This document shows, piece by piece, positions 35,849-47,600 of a DNA stretch of 64,000 nt; position 1 is the first letter of the stretch, and every line of letters begins with the position of its first letter. Below the pieces are notes generated by a model that saw only the letters and a program-made list of their open reading frames with translations, searched no databases and was not told where the DNA came from. This stretch comes from Aphrocallistes beatrix (taxonomy: Eukaryota > Porifera > Hexactinellida > Sceptrulophora > Aphrocallistidae). The stretch covers positions 930,001-994,000 of the forward strand of contig OY725497.1 in NCBI GenBank assembly GCA_963281255.1, in the 5' to 3' direction. The position numbers were made by a program, and so were the translations under genes.

Positions 35849-37389
35849 CACTCCTCTTTAACATTGAATTATACAGCTAATTTATTCTGTGTATGGAAAC
35901 TGTATGCGGATATTTGTTCCATTATTGAATCTAAAATATGAGCTTTGTTAATTGACTATTTTACTAAATCTAGTCATTGTTGTCCTTAAGATGAGATGAG
36001 TATTTAGTGCAAGAATTTTAAGCAAGTGGCTACAAGCCTGAGCTATTATTAATACAGTAGAACCTCCATAAGCGGGGAGCTAGGGTCGGCGAAAATGTAC
36101 CTACTGTCCCATTCCCCACTTATGATTGTGTCCAATAATCACAATATATTTAGTCAAAAGGATTTGAATAAATCCATTTATAGTAAATTCAAGTCATTTT
36201 CCGTCATTTTTAGGTCTATAGTACATCCATTTCTGACTTTTGGATCAAAATATTGTCAACCCAGATGATCTGAAAGTTATTTTCTAGTTCAAGTCAGGTA
36301 AAGTTAAGACCCAACCTTATAACGATGCAAATTGTGTCCAGAAGACAGTTATTTCTCTTTTCCCCAATTAATTGAGGTCACATAAATATTCCCCTAATGA
36401 CTGCGACGATTTAAAGAGCCTGATCTAGGTATGTTTGTGAGATTAATTTACATCTAATGTCAGCTATAATGACCTAGTTAGTTTCGTCGATGCTAACACA
36501 TACGCCGTAACACGTATGTTCAAAACTTTTTAAAGTTTGAGTGAGCCCAATGCAGATCACCATAGTCACCAAGTTTTTTATTCTGGGAGCCGGACCTGCC
36601 CTATCCCAGGTTTTGTATTAGTATTTTCCAAATCTTGGTTTCAATTTTAATAATTGTTTGCGTTTGGGAGTTTCTAGGGATCCTGGCCATGTCCCAAGCA
36701 AATTTTTCAAAATTATTCCCACTGAAATGCTATTTCTTGAATTCTGAAAGTATTTCTAGGCAAATTGAATGGTTCTTGTTTACAAATGACATTCCATAAT
36801 TATAGAGTAGATAATTCGAACTAATTATATTTAAATCTATCAGCTTATGATTATCAGATTTACTTATTTGCGAGAAATTCATATTTTGGCGAGAATGCAG
36901 GTTTTACTCTCCTAATGCGAGTCAGCGGGTGTTCAGAGGACGAAATGTCGGGCCACGAAATGTCAGTGCGACGAAGTGTCCGTTTACTCGTGCAAATAAA
37001 CAAGCGATTCATGGTTGCAACCTCAATATTAAAACTTCGAATTTAAATATGATTATTTCTATCTACACATGTAGCATGTACATATTTGTTGTTTGTTGTC
37101 TTCTTTCAAGGATATGTGCTTTGTTTACTTTTTTTTCTTATCCAAGGTCTTAAGTACTAGATATAGATTCCTAATAAGTAATAACGAATTACCAAACGTC
37201 CTGTGCATGAGACACTCATACGTGAATCAACTCTGTGACTGTGAGTACGTAAATTTTGGGAAATAAATGAAAGCCTGGGTGGAGAGCCGTGGGTACTCCC
37301 CCCCAGAAAAATCTTTTGCTGGGACACACTCAATTATCGATCTACAGCTATTTTTGAAACGTAATATGTATGGAGAAAAAAAATACTTA
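35849..37389. other. Intergenic region with a Tigger-like end
   Basis: CAGTAGAACCTCCATAAGCG at 36058 resembles a Tigger/pogo terminus. TCCCCACTTATGATTG near 36114 could be a sub-terminal inverted part, but no clean right end was found. A cluster of ACGAAATGTC words lies at 36940-36990. There is no gene. Confidence 0.45.
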
Positions 37390-38040
37390 CAGTCAGGGTC
37401 GCTTAATATGAACATGAGGCGCATGATTTGTCCGAATTTTTAAGTTGTCATTTGTCCGAATCGATTCGTGGAATATTGTCATTTGTCCGAATCGTAATTT
37501 AGAAAATTGTCACTTGTCCGAATCGATTCTTGGAATATTGTCACTTGTCCGAATCGATTCGTGGAATATTGTCATTTGTCCGAATCGTAATTTAGAAAAT
37601 TGTCACTTGTCCGAATCGATTCTTGGAATATTGTCACTTGAAATTAAAAAGCCAATTTTACACTCAATTGGACAATATTTCGAACTTGAAAAGCTCCCTT
37701 TCACACTTTTCTGATATATAGAATTTCCAAAATGTTAAAATTACGATTCGGACAAATGACAATATTCCAAATTAAGATTCGGACAAGTGACAATATTCCA
37801 AATTACGATTCGGACAAATGACAATATTCCAAGAATCGATTCGGACAAATTACAACTTAGAAATTCGGACAAATACTGCGTCCCCATGAAGATTCGTTTT
37901 ATTATGAACTAACCTCGGTCCCAATTTCATTTTTTTTAGATAGGATTTGTATTGAATCATGTTCGCTTAATATGAAGTATCTCTATTATGAACAGATTTT
38001 TTGGTCCCCTGGTGGTTCACAATAAGCAACCCTGACTGTA
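37388..38040. mobile_element. TA-flanked element carrying an inverted pair of satellite arrays
   Basis: The terminal repeats CAGTCAGGGTCGCTTAATATG (37390) and its partner ending AAGCAACCCTGACTG (38038) match at about 20 of 24 positions and are flanked by TA. Inside, 37445-37640 is a 31-nt tandem repeat (core TGTC-TTGTCCGAATCG) arranged in a 93-nt higher-order unit. Inverted copies occupy 37738-37875, separated by about 95 nt of unique spacer. The plus-strand ORF through the array encodes a 31-aa repeat but is a by-product of the satellite. Confidence 0.85.
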
Positions 38041-38572
38041 TTTACTTTACTAGTAATATTTTGTTTTCACCAAAATTAGGATAAACAAGGATGATAGAAG
38101 TAAAACTGTGTCGTGTGGAGTCGCCCAAGCTCGCCCATGGGGTCAACTATTAAATTTTCAAAATAATGAATCAAAAGTTGATCTAAGATTCTAAATAGAT
38201 TAGAATCGGTAAAATCTTCCACCCAGATACCCACACCTGCCGCTTGGCTTATGTATGAGTTTGTTTAAGAGAGACACTCGGAATCTCAAATCGCCCAAAC
38301 CAAAGTATCAAACATAATTTGTACTTAATATCCTCGTTTTAAAAACAGGTTTTGAAAACCTATTTTAGTGTATATATGGAGATCTATCAAAAACTGTGTC
38401 TAAAATATAATTTATAATGTTTCAATAGTATATTTTATTAGTCTACTATACACGTAATTACTCAAGTTGAGCACTGGTTTATTTGATCAATTTCATTAAA
38501 TGGTCAATGCATGAATCTGCACAACAGCTAAGTATATAAACAAAATACTATGGAGTTGGCTGAAATTTATAA

Positions 38573-39058
38573 TTAATTGCAATAATAAATAGGGTAAGTT
38601 GGGGTAATCGCGTGAGTTCCAGTTCCACAAATTGGAAAGGATAATTCACCATGAGAAAACCTACCATTACAGTACCCATAGGTCGAGCAGGAGTAATTCA
38701 TTTGTAACGGCCTTTCACAAGTTTGCCGTGACAAACTTCTAATAGCATGTCTATATCCTTGAATTACTCTATTATACTTGTCTTTCTCAGATATTAGATA
38801 AGCTTTCGTTGCTAATAGATCGCTTATATCTTTCTTCAGAGTAGAAATTCGGTTCTTTTCATAAGATCTCTTATTCGTTTCCTTCCTTTTTATTTTATTT
38901 CTTTCATTGGCCATCCTACAAAGGAATTCATCATCTGCCATCTTATTTGTATCAATGTATTCTTTGATATCTTTGTACAGTTTGCTTGGTAAAATCCCGA
39001 TTGAATTTTCGAATTCCTTAAGTAAAGTAGCTTCATCCATATCTCGAAACTGTTCCAT
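38573..39058 (-). CDS. Small bZIP-like protein
   Basis: A 161-aa intronless ORF. The segment NERNKIKRKETNKRSYEKNR keeps the bZIP N-x7-R spacing (N-KRSYEKN-R). It is followed by a short zipper whose heptad positions are Leu, Leu, Leu, Tyr (ISTLKKDISDLLATKAYLISEKDKY). A short acidic N-terminal part and a Tyr/Cys-rich tail carry no known domain. The basic region is atypical, with no AA pair, so it could be a rapidly evolving transcription factor or a non-DNA-binding partner. A second small bZIP-like gene lies 2.1 kb away on the same strand (41190-41561). Confidence 0.65.
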   Translation of the reverse strand: MEQFRDMDEATLLKEFENSIGILPSKLYKDIKEYIDTNKMADDEFLCRMANERNKIKRKETNKRSYEKNRISTLKKDISDLLATKAYLISEKDKYNRVIQGYRHAIRSLSRQTCERPLQMNYSCSTYGYCNGRFSHGELSFPICGTGTHAITPTYPIYYCN

Positions 39059-39504
39059 TCTGAACTACTATTTGATTATAGAATTTATTTGTATTTTATT
39101 GCTTTCTTTATTGAATTATATATACTTTTTTGGTAGGATTTGTTGTACAATACTGAGAAGTGAATTACGGTCGATCGAATCAATTTCCCTTTTTATTTCC
39201 CTTATTTAATCATTTTCGAAACCTTATTAGATATCTATTTGAACCAAACAACTATTATATCGTTTGTATGATTTATATTAATTGATAAACAGGGTTTATG
39301 CCATAAAGACTATTTGTAATTCTTAGAGGCAGAAATTGTTTTAGTATATCCTATACCATCCAATAAGTATTCCAATCAACTCGTTAATAATCTTTAATTT
39401 ATTTTTAAAAATTCCTCATTTAATTTTCTACCAAAAAGGTATCTCTGAGTATTTACTCACTTACCCAAATGTCAAGCGCATTCTGACACCCCTCCTGCAG
39501 TTCC

Positions 39505-39610
<106 letters not shown>

Positions 39611-41189
39611 TAGGGTGCTCCAATAAATTCGAAAGTTTGAATCTCCCTTCGTTGCCTAGGAATTTTGCTGCGTCATTTCCGGTTTAATATTTTTTAGTAG
39701 GGAAGCCATACACGTTTGGAATGCAAAATCCCAGGTGCAAAATAGTTACAAAATAGATTGCACACTTTTCGAATAGTTTACCTTGATCACCATATATTCA
39801 ACATCAAGCAATTTTGAGATGATTTAGTGGTCGCGCAAGGTAAGCTCCCCTCGTGCAGATTTATAATGGGATTTGTCCGGGTTGGTGCTTAAAATTGCAA
39901 AGGGCGTAATTCTGATATGCAGTAACTTGTAACTGTATTTTTGAGATTTTAAAATCTACCGGTTCGGAGATATTGATCAAACAGTTGAGACCATTAGTAA
40001 TTTGAAGACCGAAGGCTGTCTCAACTGTTTTCACCAATATCTCCGAACCGGTAGTACGTAGGTTTTAGGCCATTAAATGTATTATTAACTGATATAAAAT
40101 CACCTCAAAATATCTCAAAAATGAAGTTACTAGTTTCTTTGCATATCAGAAGTACACCTTTTGCAATTTTAAGCCCCAACCAGGACAAGTGATATCCATT
40201 ATAGCAGTAAGACAGACGTATTTAGAGATATTACAAGTATTTGCCTTATAATTAATCAATGTGTACCTAAGTGTCCAAAGGGACACGAAGTGTTCGCCAG
40301 CCCCGCAGTGCAAGCAAGTGAAGCGCGCTTGTTCTAATATTCATTTAATAGTTACATAAGTTATCAATAGAAATTTTTTGGAGTCCAACTGTATTGTCAT
40401 TCATGATCTTTGGTTTACATATCATCAATGTAGCACGTAGGGAATCAAGAATATTCGTGAGATTTCAATGTCGAATAATCGAATTTGATTGGCCAGCACA
40501 ATTTGTCATCTATCTCGGCGAGGTGTGAAGATTTGGCTTAATTAGATCTTCGAACTCCATTGTGATATAATTATTATTTACCTGTATGTCAAATTTCACG
40601 CTTCTAGTACCTTCCAGTTCCTCAATCAACAAACATACAAAAAAACACATCGAGTTTTAATATATAAGATTTCTCTTTTAGAAATATCTAATGTGAATAT
40701 TGAAGATTTAATATGTACATGTTTTCACACCTGATATTTGTATTTCAAAGGAAAATATCTCTCAACGGCTAGCACAGTGTACGTACATATTTCAGTGTTG
40801 AACCTGACAGTCATACTTGTTAAAATAACAATTATTAATAAATGAGGATGTGATTTTTTAATCTCTGATTGTGTTCTCTGGAGTTGTACTATTGGTCCTT
40901 CGACCGACGTTTTACAAATATTCTCTTTGTTAACGCCTTTTTGGCCTATCTTTTTAGCTTAGCTATTAAGTTCAATTCAATTTTTTTTGTGCATTTTCTT
41001 TCAACATCATTGAAATGATTATTTGAGTAATTTGTCTCTAAATTATTGCTAATGAGTTACGTACACTTTAATCATGGATCAATTTATGATACAGAAGTGA
41101 TCCGAATAAAATAATCTGCAGTGAACTGAGACATAATATATGAAGATATTTTTACAAATCATATCAAGCATGTTGTTTAGGAATATACA
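39611..41189. repeat. Foldback region and Helitron-like module
   Basis: 39868-39998 and 40016-40195 are inverted arms (each with GGTTCGGAGATATTG or its complement, and CTGATATGCA). 40200-40345 is a minus-orientation copy of the GC-rich module A. On the minus strand, TCTTATATATTAAAACTCGA at about 40652-40671 is a Helitron-like 5' end of the same type as at 60366-60385. The word GGTTTAATATTTTT with GCGTCATTTCC near 39670 recurs at about 56810 and 1790. There is no transposase. Confidence 0.65.
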
Positions 41190-41561
41190 CTATTCAAGTA
41201 TTTTGCTTTCATTTTCATTTAATTCAAAATTATTCTGTAATCTTGCAAACATCATGATTTCTTCTCTCAGCCGTTTTCTTTCTCGGAAATAAAGTTGTTT
41301 CATTCTTTTGAGCACCATGATGTCTGCCTCTAGACAACTTGCAACCATCTTCTTTCTCTCACAATAAGTCCTTGCAGCTCTTCCTTTCACCTGCTTAGCT
41401 CTTAACAGCCTCAAACTTGCCTCCTTTGTCTCAGATAGATTTTCAAATTCTTGCATATGCCTTATTTTTTCGTTAAAATCATCGATTGGCAAATCATGCT
41501 CTCGAGATTTCTTGTTTATTGTGCGTGTTAATATTGGTTGCTTTTTGGATCCCATGACCAA
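41190..41561 (-). CDS. Very small bZIP-like protein with altered basic region
   Basis: A 123-aa intronless ORF. The segment LRAKQVKGRAARTYCERKK is bZIP-like with the AA pair, but the invariant Asn is Lys and the invariant Arg is Cys. It is followed by leucine positions at the correct +18 and +25 spacing (CLEADIMVLKRMKQLYFRERKRL). The N-terminal half is basic and has no known domain. The start is the first Met; a second Met lies two codons on. The substitutions suggest it may not bind the usual ACGT-type sites or may act as a dimerisation partner; that is inference. Confidence 0.55.
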   Translation of the reverse strand: MVMGSKKQPILTRTINKKSREHDLPIDDFNEKIRHMQEFENLSETKEASLRLLRAKQVKGRAARTYCERKKMVASCLEADIMVLKRMKQLYFRERKRLREEIMMFARLQNNFELNENESKILE

Positions 41562-42910
41562 ATTTCGTTTGAACTGGTGGTGTATTATTTTGATTAGAAA
41601 TGATTAGATTATTCATTTTATATAAAAAAAATAGGTTTACAGTTCAGAGTTGGAGGGAAATCACCATGTGATTTTTTTGATTTTTGGATTCGTTATTATT
41701 CATACTAGCAATATTATACTTAGATTGGCTTACCAATTTATTAAGAATCCCATTGTCTAAGTCACAAAACAAAGCAAACACGTGGTTGAAACCTAGCTCA
41801 AGGTTAAATTAGAAATAAATCATTCTTTAGTTGATATATTCTATACATGGAAATATAATTTAATTAAGAAATGTTTGATTTTATATGTTTAGGCGTGTTT
41901 AATAATTTCCATTGGGGATTTTAGGATTTTAAGTACGTACAAAGGTTCTACCGTTACTTTCATTGAGAAAAATCAGGGCTTTGTTTTACCTAAAATGCCA
42001 ACTTTCAACTACATGGTAGTGTTTTTTTGAAAAATTTCCAGTTTAAAATCCTTATAATCATCATCAGCGAGATTTCACAAATTTTTAATTTTTCTGGCAC
42101 CAATTGACGTAGTAGAATTGTCTGAGATTAGCGGTTCAGAGTATCGTGATACGAGGCCGTTATTGCTAATTAAGACGGTTTGAAATTAAAATTAGACCAG
42201 AAATGTGAGAAATCATTAACCTTTTAAACACTATTAGTTGCAAAGAGCCTTTTTGTGATTCTGGACCATACATGTGATAGAGGAGACAATTCTACGTCGA
42301 TTGGCGCCAGATCTCGCTGAATTATGATGGTTAAAGGATTGGGAATTTTGCAAGAAAAAAATTTGGATCCAAGCTTTTTAACTGAAATAAAGCTGCTGAA
42401 GGGCGCTTTTGGAGGGTTTTATCAGTGAACTACAATTTTAACATATTTGTGTAGATATTTATTGAAGAGATTACTTTTTTGCCGACCGCCGATATACAAG
42501 TATCTACAACATTTGAAAACTTAAATTGCATTTTTGGCCAGATTTGATATGTAATATTGTTATGTCTTTCAAAATGAGCAAAATGATAGAAAAAGCACGA
42601 TAAACTACCCAACTTTATATCATGAACCTTACACCATTGTTGCGTATACATATACGCCATTATTATTATTGGAAAAGTTCTTAGCTGTAGAACTTTAATA
42701 ATTTATACTTAGTACAAAGCAGGAAAGCATGAAATCAACATCTCACGATATGCCCACACACACGTATTAAGGAAGATGATGATTTTGAAATTTTGTATAT
42801 AATGCATAAAAACCAAAATATTATGTATAAAGTACAGTATTAAATCCGACAATCAAATTGAGATATTCTCTATTGTATCTTGACCTTGAAAAGTAATTGT
42901 TATTTATTCG
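41562..42910. repeat. Intergenic region with an inverted-repeat pair
   Basis: The arms at about 42048-42125 and 42285-42355 are imperfect inverted repeats (CAATTGACGTAGTAGAATTGTC versus GACAATTCTACGTCGATTGG, plus ATCATCATCAGCGAGAT versus ATCTCGCTGAATTATGATGG). The rest is AT-rich with no supported gene. Confidence 0.65.
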
Positions 42911-43729
42911 ATGGAATCTAACGAAGTGAAACCGTTTACTTTCTTAGTGGCAACTTTTAACATCCTCGCTCCCATTTACAAGAGAATTGGTTTGATTAAA
43001 AAAGAATCTCTCTACCCTGAAAGGTATTTGAATCGAAACGCAGATATTGTGAATGTCATATCAGAGATTCAGAATATAGACGTCATTTGCCTCCAAGAAT
43101 TTTGGTTGGACAAATCATTGATGGATATATTCAATAAGAAATTTAGTGAAAAGTACAATTTTTACCACCGGAGTCGTAGCTATCAACCTGAGGGTTTGGG
43201 CCTATTCATCAGTAAGCAGTACAAAGTAGAGAGGGTAGTTGGTTTCAACCACCCGTATAGCGGACGACCGTTTTTGTTTGTGTTTATCAATGTAGGTGGA
43301 GGTAAACAGTTGATTATTACAACAGTGCATCTCACGTATTGTAGCGAATCAGAACGGATGATGGAAATTAAAGCTATTATTGCTACCTTGGAGGGCTTCA
43401 TGAAAAACTCTAAAATAATTGGGGTAATATTTACTGGAGATTTCAATTCAACACGAGATAGCGTAATCATTCAATCTTTATTGAAGACCGGGATGACATC
43501 TAGCTATCATTCCATATATGGGCATGAACCAGCCATTACACACAAGGATCATAGAGGAAACCTTAGCGCATGTGACTTTATCTTCTTCAAAGCCCTCGGA
43601 GAAAACGAAATCAAGCCTACTTTGAGTCAAGTTCACCCTACCTGCTATTCGCATGAAAATTGGCCCGCAGAGTTTACAGCATCAGATCATCGAATGCTCT
43701 CTACAGAATTCCATATTCATCCCAAGTGA
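42911..43729 (+). CDS. Endonuclease/exonuclease/phosphatase (CCR4/nocturnin-like)
   Basis: A 272-aa intronless EEP-fold enzyme. The conserved metal and catalytic residues are in place: Asn17 (ATFNIL), Glu63 (CLQEFW), His140 (TTVHLTYC), Asp177/Asn179 (TGDFNS), the D/F motif ACDFIFF and the terminal SDH with His260. The order and spacing match the Mg-dependent EEP superfamily. Text such as QEFWLDKSL and GLGLFISK recalls sphingomyelinase-type and CCR4/nocturnin members. No signal peptide or membrane segment is seen, so it is probably cytosolic. The substrate (RNA poly(A), phosphoinositide or sphingomyelin) cannot be told from the sequence alone. The protein is a bare catalytic domain. Confidence 0.85.
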   Translation: MESNEVKPFTFLVATFNILAPIYKRIGLIKKESLYPERYLNRNADIVNVISEIQNIDVICLQEFWLDKSLMDIFNKKFSEKYNFYHRSRSYQPEGLGLFISKQYKVERVVGFNHPYSGRPFLFVFINVGGGKQLIITTVHLTYCSESERMMEIKAIIATLEGFMKNSKIIGVIFTGDFNSTRDSVIIQSLLKTGMTSSYHSIYGHEPAITHKDHRGNLSACDFIFFKALGENEIKPTLSQVHPTCYSHENWPAEFTASDHRMLSTEFHIHPK

Positions 43730-44633
43730 CGACTTTCCATTTTTGGAGAAAAAAGTGCGTGTTGATTAGTAGAACTTACATTGGTCAATTTGAATAATTA
43801 ACTTTGATTGCTTTGATGATTTTATGCATGCATGGATTTTCTCAAATCATTATATATTACCAAAACTTCTCATCTTTTCAGATTGTCTAATTTCAAGGTG
43901 AACCTATCAAGTAAATCTAAATCAGATTTTCAAAATTGCTTATTTTGTTTTATTTGTCCCAGGTATTCCCCTAACGCGCTTATTTACATCAATGTGGTGT
44001 TTATGTTTATACGAATTAGCCACTGGTAATGCCTCATAAGCTGAATCCAATCTTAATATCAGCGGAGAATCTAACCATTGAATAATAAAATTTCAATCGA
44101 TTATTGTATACACACAATTGCATGTAGATCGTACTTATTATTATATATTATTGAATTGTGTTTGATTACATATGCCATACGAAGCATTTTAGAGGACATT
44201 ACAAAGCAGGTTTACGTTCATCATGAGTTGAGCAATTTATCCTCTTCGATTTTTTTACGACGAGCTACCCCACCAGATTCCTAGGGTCAACAGATGGCAC
44301 TTTGGGGCCTGGACATTCCTCCTTTTTTGGGTGAATTTTTTGCGCATGTAAAGGAAAAAAATATTTGCGAATGAAGCCAATTTATATGGTGTCCAGTTTT
44401 TGTCCAGTCTTTTAATACGTACGATGTCCAGGAATTTGTTTTTTATTTAAAAGGTCCACGTTTTGGTTAAAATTCTTCTGGTCACATCAACTAGAGCATA
44501 TGTCCCTGGCCACCTACGGACTAAGATAATAGTACCTTGTGTTATGTTGGGATTACTAACCACGTAGGAGAAATTCCCTTGATCAGATAGATGATAGAAC
44601 TGCTGCCTTACGTATCACTGTTTAGAGTAAAAT
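43730..44633. other. Intergenic region before FAM161
   Basis: Only short chance ORFs. It should contain the 3' end of the EEP gene and the promoter of FAM161; neither is marked by an obvious motif. Confidence 0.45.
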
Positions 44634-47600
44634 ATGGATAGCACTCCCAATTGTGAGGCAGTATTAAACCCCCGAAGTAAGTTCGTGATTGATCTATCAG
44701 TGAACGGATCGACTCACTCACTAGACGGACCTTCTGTAACTCGGAATGCAGTGAATGAGTTGAAGATAGTCGGCAGTATGATCATAGACCCGAGCTCAGA
44801 GGGGATGCATCCGGTAGAGAATCCGATCGGACTGATTACATCTGCAGACAATGCCCGCAGAGTAGCCGACGTGAGTAGGTCAGCTCGGGAGCAGTTCTTG
44901 CAGACTATTTCGAGATTGAAGCACGAGTCTAGATCTAGCTTGGCATACCTAGAACAGCTGCAATCCAACACAGAGTACGCCATTTCCCCTCGCCTGCAGC
45001 ATCTGATGTCAACAGGTGAGGATTTATACATAAACCAAGGTTGAAAAGAGCGGACAATCTGGGCCAGGAATGGGCGAGAATTCGTCGCAATTGTATCTAA
45101 TGCATAGATAAAAATATAACCGACATCCACTGTATTTCCATTTTCGGATGATTCCGAGTCATAGCGGCTTAAAATCAAGACATCTAGACAGTACAAGCTT
45201 GTACATAAGCTACGGCTGTAGTGCAAAATCCCATGATTACATTATCATGCGCCTTAAATGTCATATCACGTGACTACTTTAATTCTCCACCTCAAAAGCC
45301 TCCTTGACACCTGGTTTCGAGCTCCATTCCTCCTTTCAGATGCAATCGGCCTTTGGCCCCCTCATCATATTTTCACACCTGAAAGCACCACTTCTTACAC
45401 ATTGTACATACAAATTAGGTTTCCGCGACGAATCTTCCTGAGACGAATTTTCCGGCGACAAATTTTCCGTTAACGCTGGGCCAGGTACAAGTGCCTGAAT
45501 ATCAACAATTCGTATGTCCCTGCCGAATCTTAATTTTGGATTCGTTTGAACGAGTTAAATCTCGTATGAACTAGTGTAAACTGATAGTATTTATTATACA
45601 ATAATCTTTATAGAATTTGATAATTGAGATTTGAAAAGATAATTGTGTTTTCTACAAACACTTATAGAACTTGAACCACTATAATATCACAAACTATTCA
45701 CTCATAAGTTAGTTGTATATCGGCTATTAAATCTGGATTTTTCGGACAATTATTGTATTTCGTGTGCGCTGGGATATTTTTATTGTCTCTATTGGTCCAA
45801 ATTAAGAATAGATGCATAATTATAAAATGAGTATTGGCCTGCCTTGTCGTTGACAGGTAATTAACGTTACTTGAAAATTCTCCCTTTCCTTTCTACTTAA
45901 CTTATCCGCATCGATTATCAAAATAAAATGACGTCTATTTCCACAATATCCAAATCTGGATATGAGCAGTGGATTTAAAATTATTTCTAACACTTACCTA
46001 AAATTTTCAGGCAATCCTATTTCCGATAGAGTCCGAAGGGATGACATCCGAAGACATAGATTCAATTGGATTTCAATCTTCCTACTTTTTCCCCAACTCT
46101 CTCAAACCGATCACTTCGCATTCCAATCCGAATCTGCCTTCTGAGCAAGAACTACCGCCTCACCCCACCTACCAGCTCAGACTCGATTCAGAGAGTGATT
46201 GTGACAGTCAGCACACTGATTCATACACACCTGTGCCTCATAGAGACTTGCTAGCTAAGCGGGATAGGTATTACAGGGAAGATTTTAAGTTTGGCGGCTC
46301 TCAGGCCGAACTAAACAGTTTAACACCTTTGGGTGTACCGTTAAGAAGAATGTCCTCTTCTTTCCCCAATCTCTCCTTCTCTCCTGCGCAGATGGAGGAG
46401 CATACCCAGATGCGTCGTAGCATTGAGCATTCTCAATCAGATCCCCACTTAATCAGTTGCTTGGATGGAGAGAGTATCTCGACCCTACGCAGAGTCCAAT
46501 CATCTCCCAAGGTAGTGCTTCACTTTACTCTCTTATGATATTGCGTACGTATATCGTATATACTGAAAATTGCTTGGATAATATTTCTATTTGAATAATT
46601 TCACTGGGTTTAAATCAACTACCTCAATCAGTTTATCAAATCATTCAGATGATGATGATGATAATGTTAATTGAATATTGTCCTTAAAATTCACAATGTT
46701 TCTAATAGCTGAAATAAATAAACTCCCCAGTTTTCATTTGAAGATACGGTCTCTTATTAGTTAGGAAGAGAGTTGATTAAATTGGTTAATTCATCCGAAC
46801 TTCTTGGGTACATTTTCTTCAATGATGTCACAGCAAAATCCATCTTTTATCCTAAAAGTATATCCTATAACTAATTAGTCGTGAAAAAATCCCTTACAGA
46901 CTGGATGGGCTGTGATTTCACATTCATGGGATGGAAACAGAACACATGCTGTGTATCATCTCAGGAAGGAAGTACATATCCATTCCGTTTGTGAAGGGAT
47001 TCTTTTACATGAAAGTAGTAATATATCTAAACGTTCAAATCTAAATCCAGAATTTGTATATTGCTATTCTTTGCACCTCAATTCTCCCTATTCACATATG
47101 CTTGCTCACTCTTTCCCCCATTTATTTATAAATATCTTCACACCCTAGGCGATTGAGCATTTTGAAAAAATATATTCTAGGATCTAGAGAGGGAAGAAGA
47201 CAGCATATATCGAATCGATGCATTTTGGTGGATATTATAACTCATAATTGATATTATTTAGCAATAAAATTCAGAACTCTTAGCGACTGAGATTACGCCC
47301 ATTATGCCATTCTCGATAATTTAGGGAAAAATCGCCTTAGTCATGCTTCTCTAAAGTTTTTGTTGTTGTTTTTTCCTCTCCATAATATAAATCTAGCATT
47401 TTCTAGTTTGAAAACTGAATTCTATAATGTCATACAGGATAATTATATTCCATAGAGATATATTACTTTTGCGGAAATCAACTTAAACTGCATATTACAT
47501 TTAACTACACACATCTTTTCTGGATATCCAGTTTGATACATCCCAGTTTTCTGATTTGACCCTCCTTAATATTTAACTACTAAGTAATACCAAATATTGC

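Noticed and set aside
36058-36130. Complete Tigger-like element starting CAGTAGAACCTCC
   Set aside because: No convincing partner terminus or TA duplication on the right side was found.
37445-37714. ORF encoding a repeated SWNIVICPNRNLENCH-type peptide
   Set aside because: It is a translation of the 31-nt satellite inside a transposable element; the repeat exists in both orientations and is not a gene.
46912-47148. 78-codon ORF in FAM161 intron 2
   Set aside because: No homology to FAM161, and no splice sites that would include it in frame.
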